From positions 1 through 50,233 of the forward strand of contig JAPKYA010000012.1 in NCBI GenBank assembly GCA_026394565.1: a stretch of 50,233 bases of DNA, given 5' to 3'. The notes below the pieces were generated by a model. The model was not told the origin of the DNA and did not search any database. It saw nothing but the letters and a program-made list of their open reading frames with translations. This DNA is from Methanothrix sp. GTDB lineage: Archaea; Halobacteriota; Methanosarcinia; Methanotrichales; Methanotrichaceae. The stretch's first letter is position 1; each line of letters opens with the position of its first letter. The position numbers and the translations under genes were made by a program. This document shows positions 7,323-14,534 of the stretch, one piece after another.

Positions 7323-9545
7323 TTACTTTGCCCCAGTCAGGCAGAAGCCCACAAAAGATCCGTCGTTGTACCAGTTCCCATTGCAGCTTACAATAGTCCT
7401 ATCCCAGGATCTTATGCGCACCACATATCCACACGGTTCCATATTCGTCGTGTCCAAATGCCACTCTCCACTCTCCCCAATTGTGGGAACATCTGGATAT
7501 GACCTAGATCCTGGAATGACATGGGATCCATGAGCAAATCCTGATGGCTCAACAGACAGCTCTAGAGTCCTGAAGTGCTCATCGCTAACTTCGTAGGTGC
7601 CGTAGATTATATCACCTATCTGGAATGTGTCGCAGCTCTTTGCTTTCTGCTTCGGACCGCCATTCCTGGAAAACTCAGTGATCGCTATCTTGGTCTTGGG
7701 AGCCTCCTGGTCCAGATCTATGATCACATTCTGTACGATCGTCCCGGAAGGACTGCATTCTGTCTGGCCTGCTGCAAAGGCATTTGAGGTAACCGGATCC
7801 TTGGCCTCTATTCTGATCTCCCAAAGCCCGGTCTTTCCGGCAGTGTTCCAAACGGCAAGAAGGCCCGGCGGATTGATCTTGGCCCAGCCCACGCCCGGTT
7901 GAGGCGGAGCTTCGAGATAGGTGTAGTAGCCCTCCGAGTCGACAGAGACGGTTACAGGAGCACTGGTGGACATGCTCGAACCAACTTGCCTGTCAAGGTA
8001 AATACCGAAGCTATCATTCAGATGCTGCCAGCTTCCTCCGAGATGCTCCTTTACGGATATCTTGTACCTAGGCTTATTTGCCGTTGGCGTCGATAAATTA
8101 GGAGCTCCGGGTATATGTCCGAAGATGGAAACCCCACCGCCAAAAGGACATTCTCCCGGTGCAAATCCCGTATCCGGATCTATGCTGCAGACGGGCACGC
8201 CGCAGATTGACTGGATATAGGGTGTATAATCTCCCGTCTGACAGACTGGCCCGGGGTAGATATGGATCAGCGTCTCCTCGCGATTTCCCCAAGTGGGAAT
8301 ATAATCAGGGCTGTTTGGTGGCGGGGAAACCTCCCAGGAGAGAATGGTTCTGACCCTGGCAATGACAGGACCGTCCTGGCATGGATTTCTGTGTTTGGCG
8401 AGGTTCACAGGCTGGGAGACTGCATACTTCAATCCTTCAGCCGGAATGTGGCTGATATCATGCACATTTGCCTGCGCCGTACCAACCCACTCCCATAGGC
8501 CTGTTCCCCAATCCACCCAGAAAGCAATATACTGAGTGCTTCCCTTGCTGCAAAGATTACCTAAAAATCCATAAGGCAGCTTGACTGTAAATATTCCAAC
8601 TAAGCATTCGTAATTGGGATCCAGGCCGATGCACTGCAATTCCTCATAATTAGTGTTTCCATCCGTCTTGTTAATCTCAGAAATGACCTTCCCCAAATCG
8701 ACCTTGAGTTCGGAAAAGATAGCGCTGTTGGCAAGAGATAGTGATGATAGCGATGCCGATGATTGGGACTTTGCAATGGCCTTTTTAATATTAGGGAAGA
8801 GGTAGCGCTGCTCTGGCACATTTTGCTTCTTGCAGATCTGCTGAATCTCCGTCAGGCTTAAGATCTTGGGCTCCTTGACCTTGATCTGCTGCTCCATATC
8901 AATCAGCTTCAAATTATCCGGCAGAGAAATTTCAGCATGCTCGAGAAGCTTCTTGAGTGGCGGGAACTTTAAAACATCTATCTGAATGCAGTTCTCCTTC
9001 ACGTTCCCCCAGACGGGGGAATGGTTCGGCATATTTTCGGGAGGGGGACTGCTCCAGGAGAGAATAGCCCTTACTTTAGGAAGGACCTCTTTGTTGCAGA
9101 AATCCTTTGCAGGATCAATGCGCAGCGTTACAGCGTATTCCAGAGGCTTGTCTCCAGGAATATCATAGGCCGTAAAGCTTGCCATACCCTGATCCTTCCA
9201 GGTGGCCCCATTATCGTAAGACAGGTAGAATCGCACATGCTCAGGAGAGCCGTTGGTGCATATGCCTCCGCTGTATCCAAAAGACTTTTTTATAAAAATA
9301 ACAGCTTGAAGCTTCTCAAAAAAGGGATCGTATCCAAGACATCTGATCTCTTCATAAGAGGTATTTGAGCTCATGATCTTTACCGGTTCAAGAGCTATCC
9401 CTGAAATGTTGCCGAAGTAGTTGGGATTAGCGAGCGTCAACTCCTTGAATTTGGCTCTCTCGGGCTCGATTTTGTATGCAATTCTAGCGGCAGGCATTTT
9501 CCCAAATACTTCTTTAGGCTCATTAGTTAAGACCTCTTTTTTCAT
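7323..9545 (-). CDS. Hypothetical protein with an internal tandem duplication
   Basis: 740 residues, no recognised function, no signal peptide and no membrane helix. Residues about 40-195 and 285-430 are copies of the same domain: both contain a Y-E-E-(I/L)-(R/Q)-C-(I/L)-G-(Y/L)-D-P motif, a G-(Y/F)-x-G-x-(I/L)-C-(T/S)-(N/K)-G-S segment, a (R)-A-I-L-S-W or R-T-I-L-S-W strand and a P-(V/T)-W-G-N ending. Residues about 440-740 form a separate part with a beta-sandwich or Ig-like look (DLDQEAPKTKIAITEF onward). A TATA-like run (9565-9576) and GAGGAGA (9551-9557) precede the ATG. It lies directly upstream of the SAM synthetase gene. No function can be assigned. Confidence 0.7.
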   Translation of the reverse strand: MKKEVLTNEPKEVFGKMPAARIAYKIEPERAKFKELTLANPNYFGNISGIALEPVKIMSSNTSYEEIRCLGYDPFFEKLQAVIFIKKSFGYSGGICTNGSPEHVRFYLSYDNGATWKDQGMASFTAYDIPGDKPLEYAVTLRIDPAKDFCNKEVLPKVRAILSWSSPPPENMPNHSPVWGNVKENCIQIDVLKFPPLKKLLEHAEISLPDNLKLIDMEQQIKVKEPKILSLTEIQQICKKQNVPEQRYLFPNIKKAIAKSQSSASLSSLSLANSAIFSELKVDLGKVISEINKTDGNTNYEELQCIGLDPNYECLVGIFTVKLPYGFLGNLCSKGSTQYIAFWVDWGTGLWEWVGTAQANVHDISHIPAEGLKYAVSQPVNLAKHRNPCQDGPVIARVRTILSWEVSPPPNSPDYIPTWGNREETLIHIYPGPVCQTGDYTPYIQSICGVPVCSIDPDTGFAPGECPFGGGVSIFGHIPGAPNLSTPTANKPRYKISVKEHLGGSWQHLNDSFGIYLDRQVGSSMSTSAPVTVSVDSEGYYTYLEAPPQPGVGWAKINPPGLLAVWNTAGKTGLWEIRIEAKDPVTSNAFAAGQTECSPSGTIVQNVIIDLDQEAPKTKIAITEFSRNGGPKQKAKSCDTFQIGDIIYGTYEVSDEHFRTLELSVEPSGFAHGSHVIPGSRSYPDVPTIGESGEWHLDTTNMEPCGYVVRIRSWDRTIVSCNGNWYNDGSFVGFCLTGAK

Positions 9546-9763
9546 AGCAATCTCCTCGAATATCTATATATAAATTTTTTCTTGGCCGTAAGAAAGATAA
9601 GAATGCTAAATTAGAGTACCTCTTGCTTATCTTGAGTTTTGCATTTAACATCCGATTATTTATTAACAGTATTGGTATACTCTTTGCATATATTTCTTGC
9701 GAGTCAACACCACACTCATTAATTTTATTTCAATTTAAGATCTCTATAGGCCTTAGGAATGAA

Positions 9764-9771
9764 TTTATAAG
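9764..9771 (+). promoter_or_regulatory. Archaeal TATA box of the pan gene
   Basis: TTTATAAG centred about 29 bp upstream of the ATG at 9797. The usual archaeal TATA-to-transcription-start distance of about 25 bp puts the start at or within a few bases of the ATG, so the pan mRNA is probably leaderless. This argues for the start at 9797 rather than the longer reading frame that opens at 9623. Confidence 0.6.
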
Positions 9772-9796
9772 CTTGAAAGACTCAGGACTTATTTAT

Positions 9797-11032
9797 ATGA
9801 GTGAAACATCGGCCATTTCCGGTCAAGAGACCATTCAGGAGTCCTTCGTAAAGAGGATAAACGCTCTGCAGTCCGACAACAAGAGCCTCGCCGAAGAGCT
9901 GGAAACCACCAGGATGGAGAGGGAAGAGGTAAGAGCAAAGCTCTTCGAGTCCCTCATTGCCAACAAAAAATATCTGCGAGAGGTTGAGCGGCTGAAGAAA
10001 GAGAATGTGCTCCTCAAGAGGATGCCGCTGTTCCTGGCAACGGTTGTGGAGATGGGGTCGGACTATGTCCTGCTCAGGCAGCACGGCAATAATCAGGAGT
10101 TCATCACTACTGCTCCGCCGGAGCTGATGGGGATCATCCAGACCAACTCTCGTGTGGCCATAAACAACTCTCTGACCATCGTTCGCGTCCTGGACCGCTC
10201 TGTGGATGTCCGCGCCAAAGTAATGGAGTTGATAGAGGCTCCCGATGTGTCCTACGAACAGGTGGGCGGTCTGGAAAGCCAGATTCAAGAGATCAGGGAG
10301 ACCGTGGAGCTGCCGCTCACGAATCCCGCAATCTTCAAGGATATCGGCATAGAACCGCCCAGAGGCGTCCTGCTCTACGGATTGCCGGGAACGGGCAAGA
10401 CCATGCTCGCCAAGGCTGTAGCTCACGAATCCAGGGCCACTTTCATCCATATGTCCGGCTCGGAGCTGGTGCACAAGTTCATTGGAGAGGGGGCGCAGCT
10501 CGTTCGCGATATCTTCCAGATGGCGCGCGAGAAGGCCCCCAGCATCATATTCATCGACGAGATCGACGCTGTGGGAAGCATCCGTACCCATGACGGCACC
10601 ACGGGAAGCGCGGAGGTCAACCGCACTATGATGCAGCTTTTGGCGGAGATGGACGGATTTAGGACCAGGGGTGACATCAAGATCATCGCGGCTACGAACA
10701 GAATAGATATTCTGGACCCGGCGCTGCTGCGGCCTGGTCGCTTTGACAGGATCATTGAGATTCCCATGCCTTCTGCAGCTGGAAGGCTCAAGATCCTGGA
10801 GATTCATTCCCGGAAGATGAAGAAGGATGAGGACGTGGACCTGACGGAGATTGTCAAGACAACCGAGGAAGCGAGCGGTGCCGACCTCAATGCCATTGTG
10901 GTTGAGGCAGGCATGAATGCTCTGCGAAGAGGCGCATCTTCGGTTGGCAAGAGCGATTTCGAGGTGGCAATCAGAAAGGTGCTCGGGGATGAGGTCGAAG
11001 GATCGGAAGAAGCCCTGAGGATGTTCTCTTAG
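9797..11032 (+). CDS. pan: Proteasome-activating nucleotidase (PAN), AAA ATPase
   Basis: 411 residues from the ATG at 9797. PAN forms a hexameric ATP-driven unfoldase on the archaeal 20S proteasome. The order is an N-terminal coiled coil (about 15-75), the OB domain (about 80-150), then the AAA module with Walker A GLPGTGKT, Walker B IIFIDEIDAVG and the second region of homology with RPGRFDRIIEIP. A longer open frame from 9623 adds a hydrophobic, AT-rich N-terminus that is really promoter DNA. The C-terminus ends RMFS, so the HbYX gate-opening tail would be hydrophobic-Phe-Ser rather than containing Tyr. A 422-residue antisense frame covers the same DNA and is a shadow. Length fits the family. 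Confidence 0.95.
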   Translation: MSETSAISGQETIQESFVKRINALQSDNKSLAEELETTRMEREEVRAKLFESLIANKKYLREVERLKKENVLLKRMPLFLATVVEMGSDYVLLRQHGNNQEFITTAPPELMGIIQTNSRVAINNSLTIVRVLDRSVDVRAKVMELIEAPDVSYEQVGGLESQIQEIRETVELPLTNPAIFKDIGIEPPRGVLLYGLPGTGKTMLAKAVAHESRATFIHMSGSELVHKFIGEGAQLVRDIFQMAREKAPSIIFIDEIDAVGSIRTHDGTTGSAEVNRTMMQLLAEMDGFRTRGDIKIIAATNRIDILDPALLRPGRFDRIIEIPMPSAAGRLKILEIHSRKMKKDEDVDLTEIVKTTEEASGADLNAIVVEAGMNALRRGASSVGKSDFEVAIRKVLGDEVEGSEEALRMFS

Positions 11033-11057
11033 GCGGCAAAAAGCCGCCATTATTTTT
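11032..11057 (+). terminator. Hairpin plus T-rich tail after pan
   Basis: GGCGGC (11032-11037), an AAAAA loop and GCCGCC (11043-11048) form a perfect 6-bp GC stem that begins at the last base of the stop codon. It is followed by ATTATTTTT. Archaea terminate mainly on T-runs, so the hairpin may also stabilise the transcript end. Confidence 0.6.
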
Positions 11058-11109
11058 AAACTCTACAGTCCATCTTCAGTTCTGTATTGTCCCTATGAAT
11101 CCGGAAATG

Positions 11110-11117
11110 TTTAAGTA
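11110..11117 (+). promoter_or_regulatory. TATA box of the mscS-like gene
   Basis: TTTAAGTA lies 24-31 bp upstream of the ATG at 11141, the distance expected for a leaderless archaeal transcript. The surrounding bases 11100-11130 are AT-rich compared with the coding DNA on either side. Confidence 0.45.
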
Positions 11118-11140
11118 CTTATTTTCCGTTCCTAGCTCTA

Positions 11141-11845
11141 ATGAATCTTACAGCAATGGCAGGCATGACCGATCCGATTCTTCTGGCAAATTGGATTCAA
11201 CAATCTGTAGATTCAATGACGGGCAGACATGTTGACCTGGTCTTTGTCCAGATTTTGGCAAATACCATCCGCAGCATAGATTTGGCATTTATTTTTGTAA
11301 GCACAGTTGTTATAATAATAATAGCACTTTTAACTCGCACCGCTGTGCGCATCGTAGACCGCATGCTGGTGAATTATATTCCCACTGTGGTGAGCAAGGT
11401 GCAAATGAAGATGGACGAGACCATGCAACTCATGATCCGCAGGCTGTTTTCGGCCACCATCTATGTAATCGGCCTGATACTCATCATCTCTCAGGTACCG
11501 CAGCTACGCAGCCTGGCCACAGCCATGCTTGCCGGCGCAGGCATTGCAGGTCTGGCCATAGGCTATGCCGCCAAGGATTCTCTCTCCAACTTCACCTCCA
11601 GCGTCTTCATAGCTGTTTTCCAGCCCTTCCGGGTGGGAGATTCGGTAGACTTCCGAGGAGAATACGGCCAGGTGGAGGACTTGACCCTGAGGCATACGGT
11701 AATTCGAACCACCGACAACAAGAGAATTATCGTTCCTAATAGCATCATGAACATGGAGCCGATCATCAACTGGTCCATCAGGGAGCCGGAGATAACCTGG
11801 ATGGTGGACTTCGACCTGGAGAAGGCTTCCGACATCGACTGCTGA
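11141..11845 (+). CDS. MscS-family mechanosensitive channel, C-terminally broken
   Basis: 234 residues of the small-conductance mechanosensitive channel family, which opens under membrane tension to release solutes. Three membrane helices are visible. The third carries the MscS pore signature AGAGIAGLAIGYAAKDSLSNF (about 128-148, quoted to show the Gly/Ala pattern), followed by the beta domain (FRVGDSVDFRGEYGQVEDL and the RTTDNKRIIVPNS motif). The frame stops at DIDC, inside the cytosolic domain, whereas the family continues for about 50-60 more residues. The expected C-terminal residues appear in another frame immediately after (next entry). The channel may be non-functional or may be a truncated variant. 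Confidence 0.8.
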   Translation: MNLTAMAGMTDPILLANWIQQSVDSMTGRHVDLVFVQILANTIRSIDLAFIFVSTVVIIIIALLTRTAVRIVDRMLVNYIPTVVSKVQMKMDETMQLMIRRLFSATIYVIGLILIISQVPQLRSLATAMLAGAGIAGLAIGYAAKDSLSNFTSSVFIAVFQPFRVGDSVDFRGEYGQVEDLTLRHTVIRTTDNKRIIVPNSIMNMEPIINWSIREPEITWMVDFDLEKASDIDC

Positions 11846-11991
11846 TGAACTCCAGGTACTCGGAGCTGACCTTGCGGCTGGAGGTGACCGTTCCCGGCAG
11901 GAACGTGGCTAAGGGCATCGGTTGCGATATAAGAGAGGCGGTTAAAAAGGAGTTCGAGGTGCAGGAAATTCTTCCAGCGCCCACGCCTTGA
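11845..11991 (+). pseudogene. Detached 3' end of the mscS-like gene
   Basis: A 48-codon frame opens with the ATG that overlaps the upstream stop (TGATG at 11843-11847). It reads MNSRYSELTLRLEV... and ends GCDIREAVKKEFEVQEILPAP. This is the usual end of MscS proteins (a beta strand, then DIREAIKKAF-type helix). About 20-30 residues expected between DID and the Leu-rich strand are missing, so the break looks like a deletion combined with a frame change, not a single-base error. Translational coupling through the stop/start overlap is possible, but a split channel would be unusual. Confidence 0.6.
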
Positions 11992-12024
11992 GGGAAAATA
12001 TTAGCGCAAGCTTAAACCCTTTTA

Positions 12025-13077
12025 ATGAGCATCGCACCCAGGATTATCTTGACCACAGATTCCTATGCCAAAGCCGTCATCGAAGCCGCCCTCTTCGCCT
12101 CAGGCAGAACGCTCTCGCCGCGGGAGCTGGCGGATCTCTCCGGCCTCTCCCAGGAGCGGGCGCGCGCCCTGGCGGACGACCTGGCGACGGAGTACGCCGC
12201 CCGCGATTCAGGCATCGAGATCAAGAGCATTGGCGAGGGCTATTCCATGCAGGTTCGCTTCGGCCTGGCCGGGCGCGTCCTCTCCTTCGCCCCCAAGGAG
12301 ATCGAGGCACCCCTCATCAGGACGCTGGCCATCATCGCCTACAAGCAGCCCATCAAACAGAGCGTTCTGGTGGAGATCCGGGGCAACAAGAGCTACGATC
12401 ATGTGAAAGAGCTGGTGGAAAGGGGCCTCATCAATGCGGAGAAGTTCAGCCGCACCAAGCTGCTCACCACCACGCCAGGCTTCGCCGATTACTTCGGCAT
12501 AAGCTCCTGCAATCCCCAGGCCATCCGAAGAGCCCTTCTCAAAGACAAGAGATTGGTGGGAGTCTCGCCCATGTACGAGAGCCTGGCTTTGCGCCTTGCC
12601 CTGGACTACATAGTAGTAAATCCCTATAAGCCCGAGGCGGTGGACCTGGAGCGCCTAAAAGAGATCGAGCTTCTCGTACTCGCTCCCGGCTATGCGGAAA
12701 GGGTCAAGCAGCACTACACCGGCCAGATGCTGGAGGCGGGCGTGCGTACGCTTTCCCAGCTCAAGGAGAGCGCGGAGAGGATCTGCCAGGAGTCGGGCTG
12801 CGGGGACGTCGAGCCCCTGGCGGTGGAGATCGATTCGCTGCTCAAGAGATTCCGGCAGAGGGCGAAAACCGCCCGGGCAATTAAGCCGCTCACGCCCATG
12901 ATCGAGGAGATGGCCCGCGACCTGCGCCTGATCGTGCAGGAGGGCGGCCTAACGGTTGCTCCCGACTCTGCCGGAATTGAGGCGGATATCCTGGTGCCTG
13001 CCCACCAGCCCTACGACATGGATATTCTGGAGAGAATTGTGCAGCGCTACGAAAAGATTCTGGGCGGGAAGTCCTAA
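12025..13077 (+). CDS. scpB: ScpB-like segregation and condensation protein with C-terminal extension
   Basis: 350 residues. The first 190 or so are ScpB, the winged-helix partner of the kleisin ScpA in the SMC complex: VIEAALFASGRTLSPRELA, then an ALIRTLAIIAYKQPI-like core (here APLIRTLAIIAYKQP) and RGNKSYDHVKELVERGLI. ScpB is usually about 180-200 residues, so the remaining roughly 150 residues are an extension of unknown role, containing helices that resemble a helix-hairpin-helix (LRTLSQLKE-like TLSQLKESAERICQ). No scpA or smc gene is nearby. An AT-rich TATA-like run (11994-12002) sits about 25-30 bp upstream of the ATG. The DNA is markedly GC-rich compared with the mscS region. Confidence 0.85.
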   Translation: MSIAPRIILTTDSYAKAVIEAALFASGRTLSPRELADLSGLSQERARALADDLATEYAARDSGIEIKSIGEGYSMQVRFGLAGRVLSFAPKEIEAPLIRTLAIIAYKQPIKQSVLVEIRGNKSYDHVKELVERGLINAEKFSRTKLLTTTPGFADYFGISSCNPQAIRRALLKDKRLVGVSPMYESLALRLALDYIVVNPYKPEAVDLERLKEIELLVLAPGYAERVKQHYTGQMLEAGVRTLSQLKESAERICQESGCGDVEPLAVEIDSLLKRFRQRAKTARAIKPLTPMIEEMARDLRLIVQEGGLTVAPDSAGIEADILVPAHQPYDMDILERIVQRYEKILGGKS

Positions 13078-13166
13078 TGGTCAATGAAAAGCCATTAACA
13101 ATTGACCCTTCCGCCTAAGTCCCATAATCTCGTTTTGAAGTCCTGCGCCGCATTTCCGCTCGCCCC

Positions 13167-13270
13167 CATCAGCCCCCGCCGAGAGGGCCGTCACCATGCA
13201 TGATGATTTCTGCAACAGGCTCATCTGGGCGATAATAATCTGGCGATGGCTTCGCTGCTCAAGGAGTTCT
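13167..13270 (+). pseudogene. Decayed N-terminal fragment of a DNA methyltransferase (copy A)
   Basis: ATGCATGATGATTTC at 13196 begins a stretch reading MHDDFCNRLIW. After a one-base frame change it continues GDNNLAMASLLKEF. The pattern LIWGDN-(N/K)-L-(A/V)-MASLL-KEF is the conserved N-terminal segment of site-specific DNA methyltransferases of the type III-like class, just before the motif leading to the SAM site. Nothing of the catalytic domain follows. The same sequence recurs at 14437. The segment CATCAGCCCCCGCC at 13167 also recurs at 14274, so the two regions share an ancestor. The rest of 13078-13282 shows no gene. Confidence 0.55.
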
Positions 13271-13282
13271 TATGGATCATCT

Positions 13283-13858
13283 TCAGAGGCCGACCTTTGC
13301 CTTTATCTGGGAGACGTCTGATTCAATTCTCATCAACCTCTCGCCAAGGGTTTCCTTCATGTCAGAGCGTAGTTCTCCAATCTCACCCACAATTGCTTCA
13401 CTTGATTCTCTGATATCTTCACGCGTCTCCTTCAGCTCATAACGAGTGGCTTTGATTTCACTCTTTAATTCTTCACGAGTGGCTTTTAGTTCTATTAAAA
13501 TATCTTTATTAACAACGATAAGCTCTGTGAGCTTTTCTGCAGCTACATCAAGCCTCTGATCCGTCTCGCCTCCGCCGGATACAACCTTGAAGAAACCTTC
13601 AAAATCGCCTGTTGCAGAAGAATACTCTATCTTGATGTCGACCACATGGATTAATGTATTCTTGATGTCAAGCGCCCGAAGCAAGATCTCAAGGTCAATG
13701 GTCTCGCCCTCGGCCACCACTTTCACGCGTCCGTCCTCTAGGTTCTGCACATATCCTTTCAGCCTTAAATTCTGAGCAATGGTGACAACCCTTGCCCTGT
13801 AGCCGGTCTTCTGGACCTTGCCGGAGACGTAAGCGGTTAGCCTCTGCATCACATTCAT
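13283..13858 (-). CDS. Acylphosphatase-like domain fused to a coiled coil
   Basis: 191 residues. Residues 1-90 match acylphosphatase: YVSGKVQKTGYRARVV holds the phosphate-binding loop with its catalytic Arg, and GYVQNLEDGRVKVVAEG holds the conserved Asn. The loop reads K-T-G-Y-R where active enzymes usually read G-V-G-F-R. Residues 105-190 are a charged heptad region (KATREELKSEIKATRYELKE) predicted to be a coiled coil. An ATG at 13849 gives the usual acylphosphatase start (MQRLTAY), and the TATA-like TTTATATAAA at 13871-13880 fits a leaderless start there better than at 13858. The coiled coil suggests an oligomeric or scaffold role. Catalytic activity is uncertain. Confidence 0.75.
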   Translation of the reverse strand: MNVMQRLTAYVSGKVQKTGYRARVVTIAQNLRLKGYVQNLEDGRVKVVAEGETIDLEILLRALDIKNTLIHVVDIKIEYSSATGDFEGFFKVVSGGGETDQRLDVAAEKLTELIVVNKDILIELKATREELKSEIKATRYELKETREDIRESSEAIVGEIGELRSDMKETLGERLMRIESDVSQIKAKVGL

Positions 13859-13926
13859 CGTAGCTCTCTTTTTATATAAACGTTAACCCCTCGGCAGGTC
13901 TGGAAGCATTTACTTCTTCAAAAAGA

Positions 13927-14205
13927 TCATTCGCTATCTGCGATATCTCTGGCTACGGCAGGATCAAGCTTGATTATGCCTTTGGCCTTTCTAACCGGGC
14001 TGCCAATCTCAATGTTCCCCTCAATCTGCAGGAGTTCAAGATCTTCTGAGTCATTAGTGCCTTCAAGCTCTGCTAATCTCTCCGCGGATGCCTTGCCAAG
14101 TATGCCGTAATATTTTGAAAGGTCGCATCTGCCCATCTGGGCCTCTTCTAGCGGCCTTAAGACACCACGTTCATAAACGCATTCAATGGTATTAGGTGCA
14201 ATCAT
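13927..14205 (-). CDS. AF2212-like (DUF104) antitoxin family protein
   Basis: 92 residues. The N-terminus IECVYERGVLRPLEEA is the hallmark of the AF2212/DUF104 family, archaeal antitoxins usually paired with a VapC-type PIN toxin. A second part, YYGILGKASAERLAELEG, resembles another segment often present in these antitoxins. The C-terminal 25 residues are not recognised. No PIN-domain gene is found on either side, so the antitoxin is orphaned or acts on a toxin elsewhere. It lies between the two methyltransferase relics, in a region that looks like decayed mobile or defence DNA. Confidence 0.7.
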   Translation of the reverse strand: MIAPNTIECVYERGVLRPLEEAQMGRCDLSKYYGILGKASAERLAELEGTNDSEDLELLQIEGNIEIGSPVRKAKGIIKLDPAVARDIADSE

Positions 14206-14273
14206 AATTTTGCCGTTGTCTTAATGGACTCACGGGGCTAAATATTCTTCATTTGCAAGCCTCTCTGACATCC

Positions 14274-14500
14274 CATCAGCCCCCGCCCAGAGGCCCGCAC
14301 CCATGCCTGACCCGTTCGCTTTTGCCCGGACAACCCTCATCCTCTCTCCCAGATGAGAAGATCGAGACAGTGGACATGCCCAGGAGCGAGGCCCTGGCAT
14401 CCGGTCAGACAACTCTTGGCGAACTGCAGACCACCATGCATGATGATTTCCGGAATCTGCTCATCTGGGGAGATAACAAGCTGGTCATGGCGTTGCATTA
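14274..14500 (+). pseudogene. Decayed N-terminal fragment of a DNA methyltransferase (copy B)
   Basis: An open frame through this stretch ends ...GELQTTMHDDFRNLLIWGDN followed by KLVMAL and then runs into unrelated AT-rich DNA. The motif LLIWGDNKLVM is typical of the N-terminal part of site-specific DNA methyltransferases. The SAM-binding and catalytic motifs are absent, so this is a remnant. It matches copy A at 13167-13270, and B keeps about 120 bases (14300-14430) that A has lost. The 14206-14534 gap contains nothing else that looks coding. Confidence 0.55.
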
Positions 14501-14534
14501 TCTTATTATTATGTTATTTATTTAAATCAATCGC

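Noticed and set aside
9623-9796. N-terminal extension of PAN from 9623
   Set aside because: It is AT-rich promoter DNA containing the TATA box; PAN coiled coil begins right after ATG 9797.
9782-11050. 422-residue open frame antisense to pan
   Set aside because: The composition is that of a shadow of a GC-biased gene; the plus-strand frame has complete AAA motifs, and the antisense product resembles nothing.
11988-12629. 213-residue frame overlapping scpB
   Set aside because: It is an out-of-frame shadow of the GC-rich scpB gene with Arg/Pro-rich low complexity.
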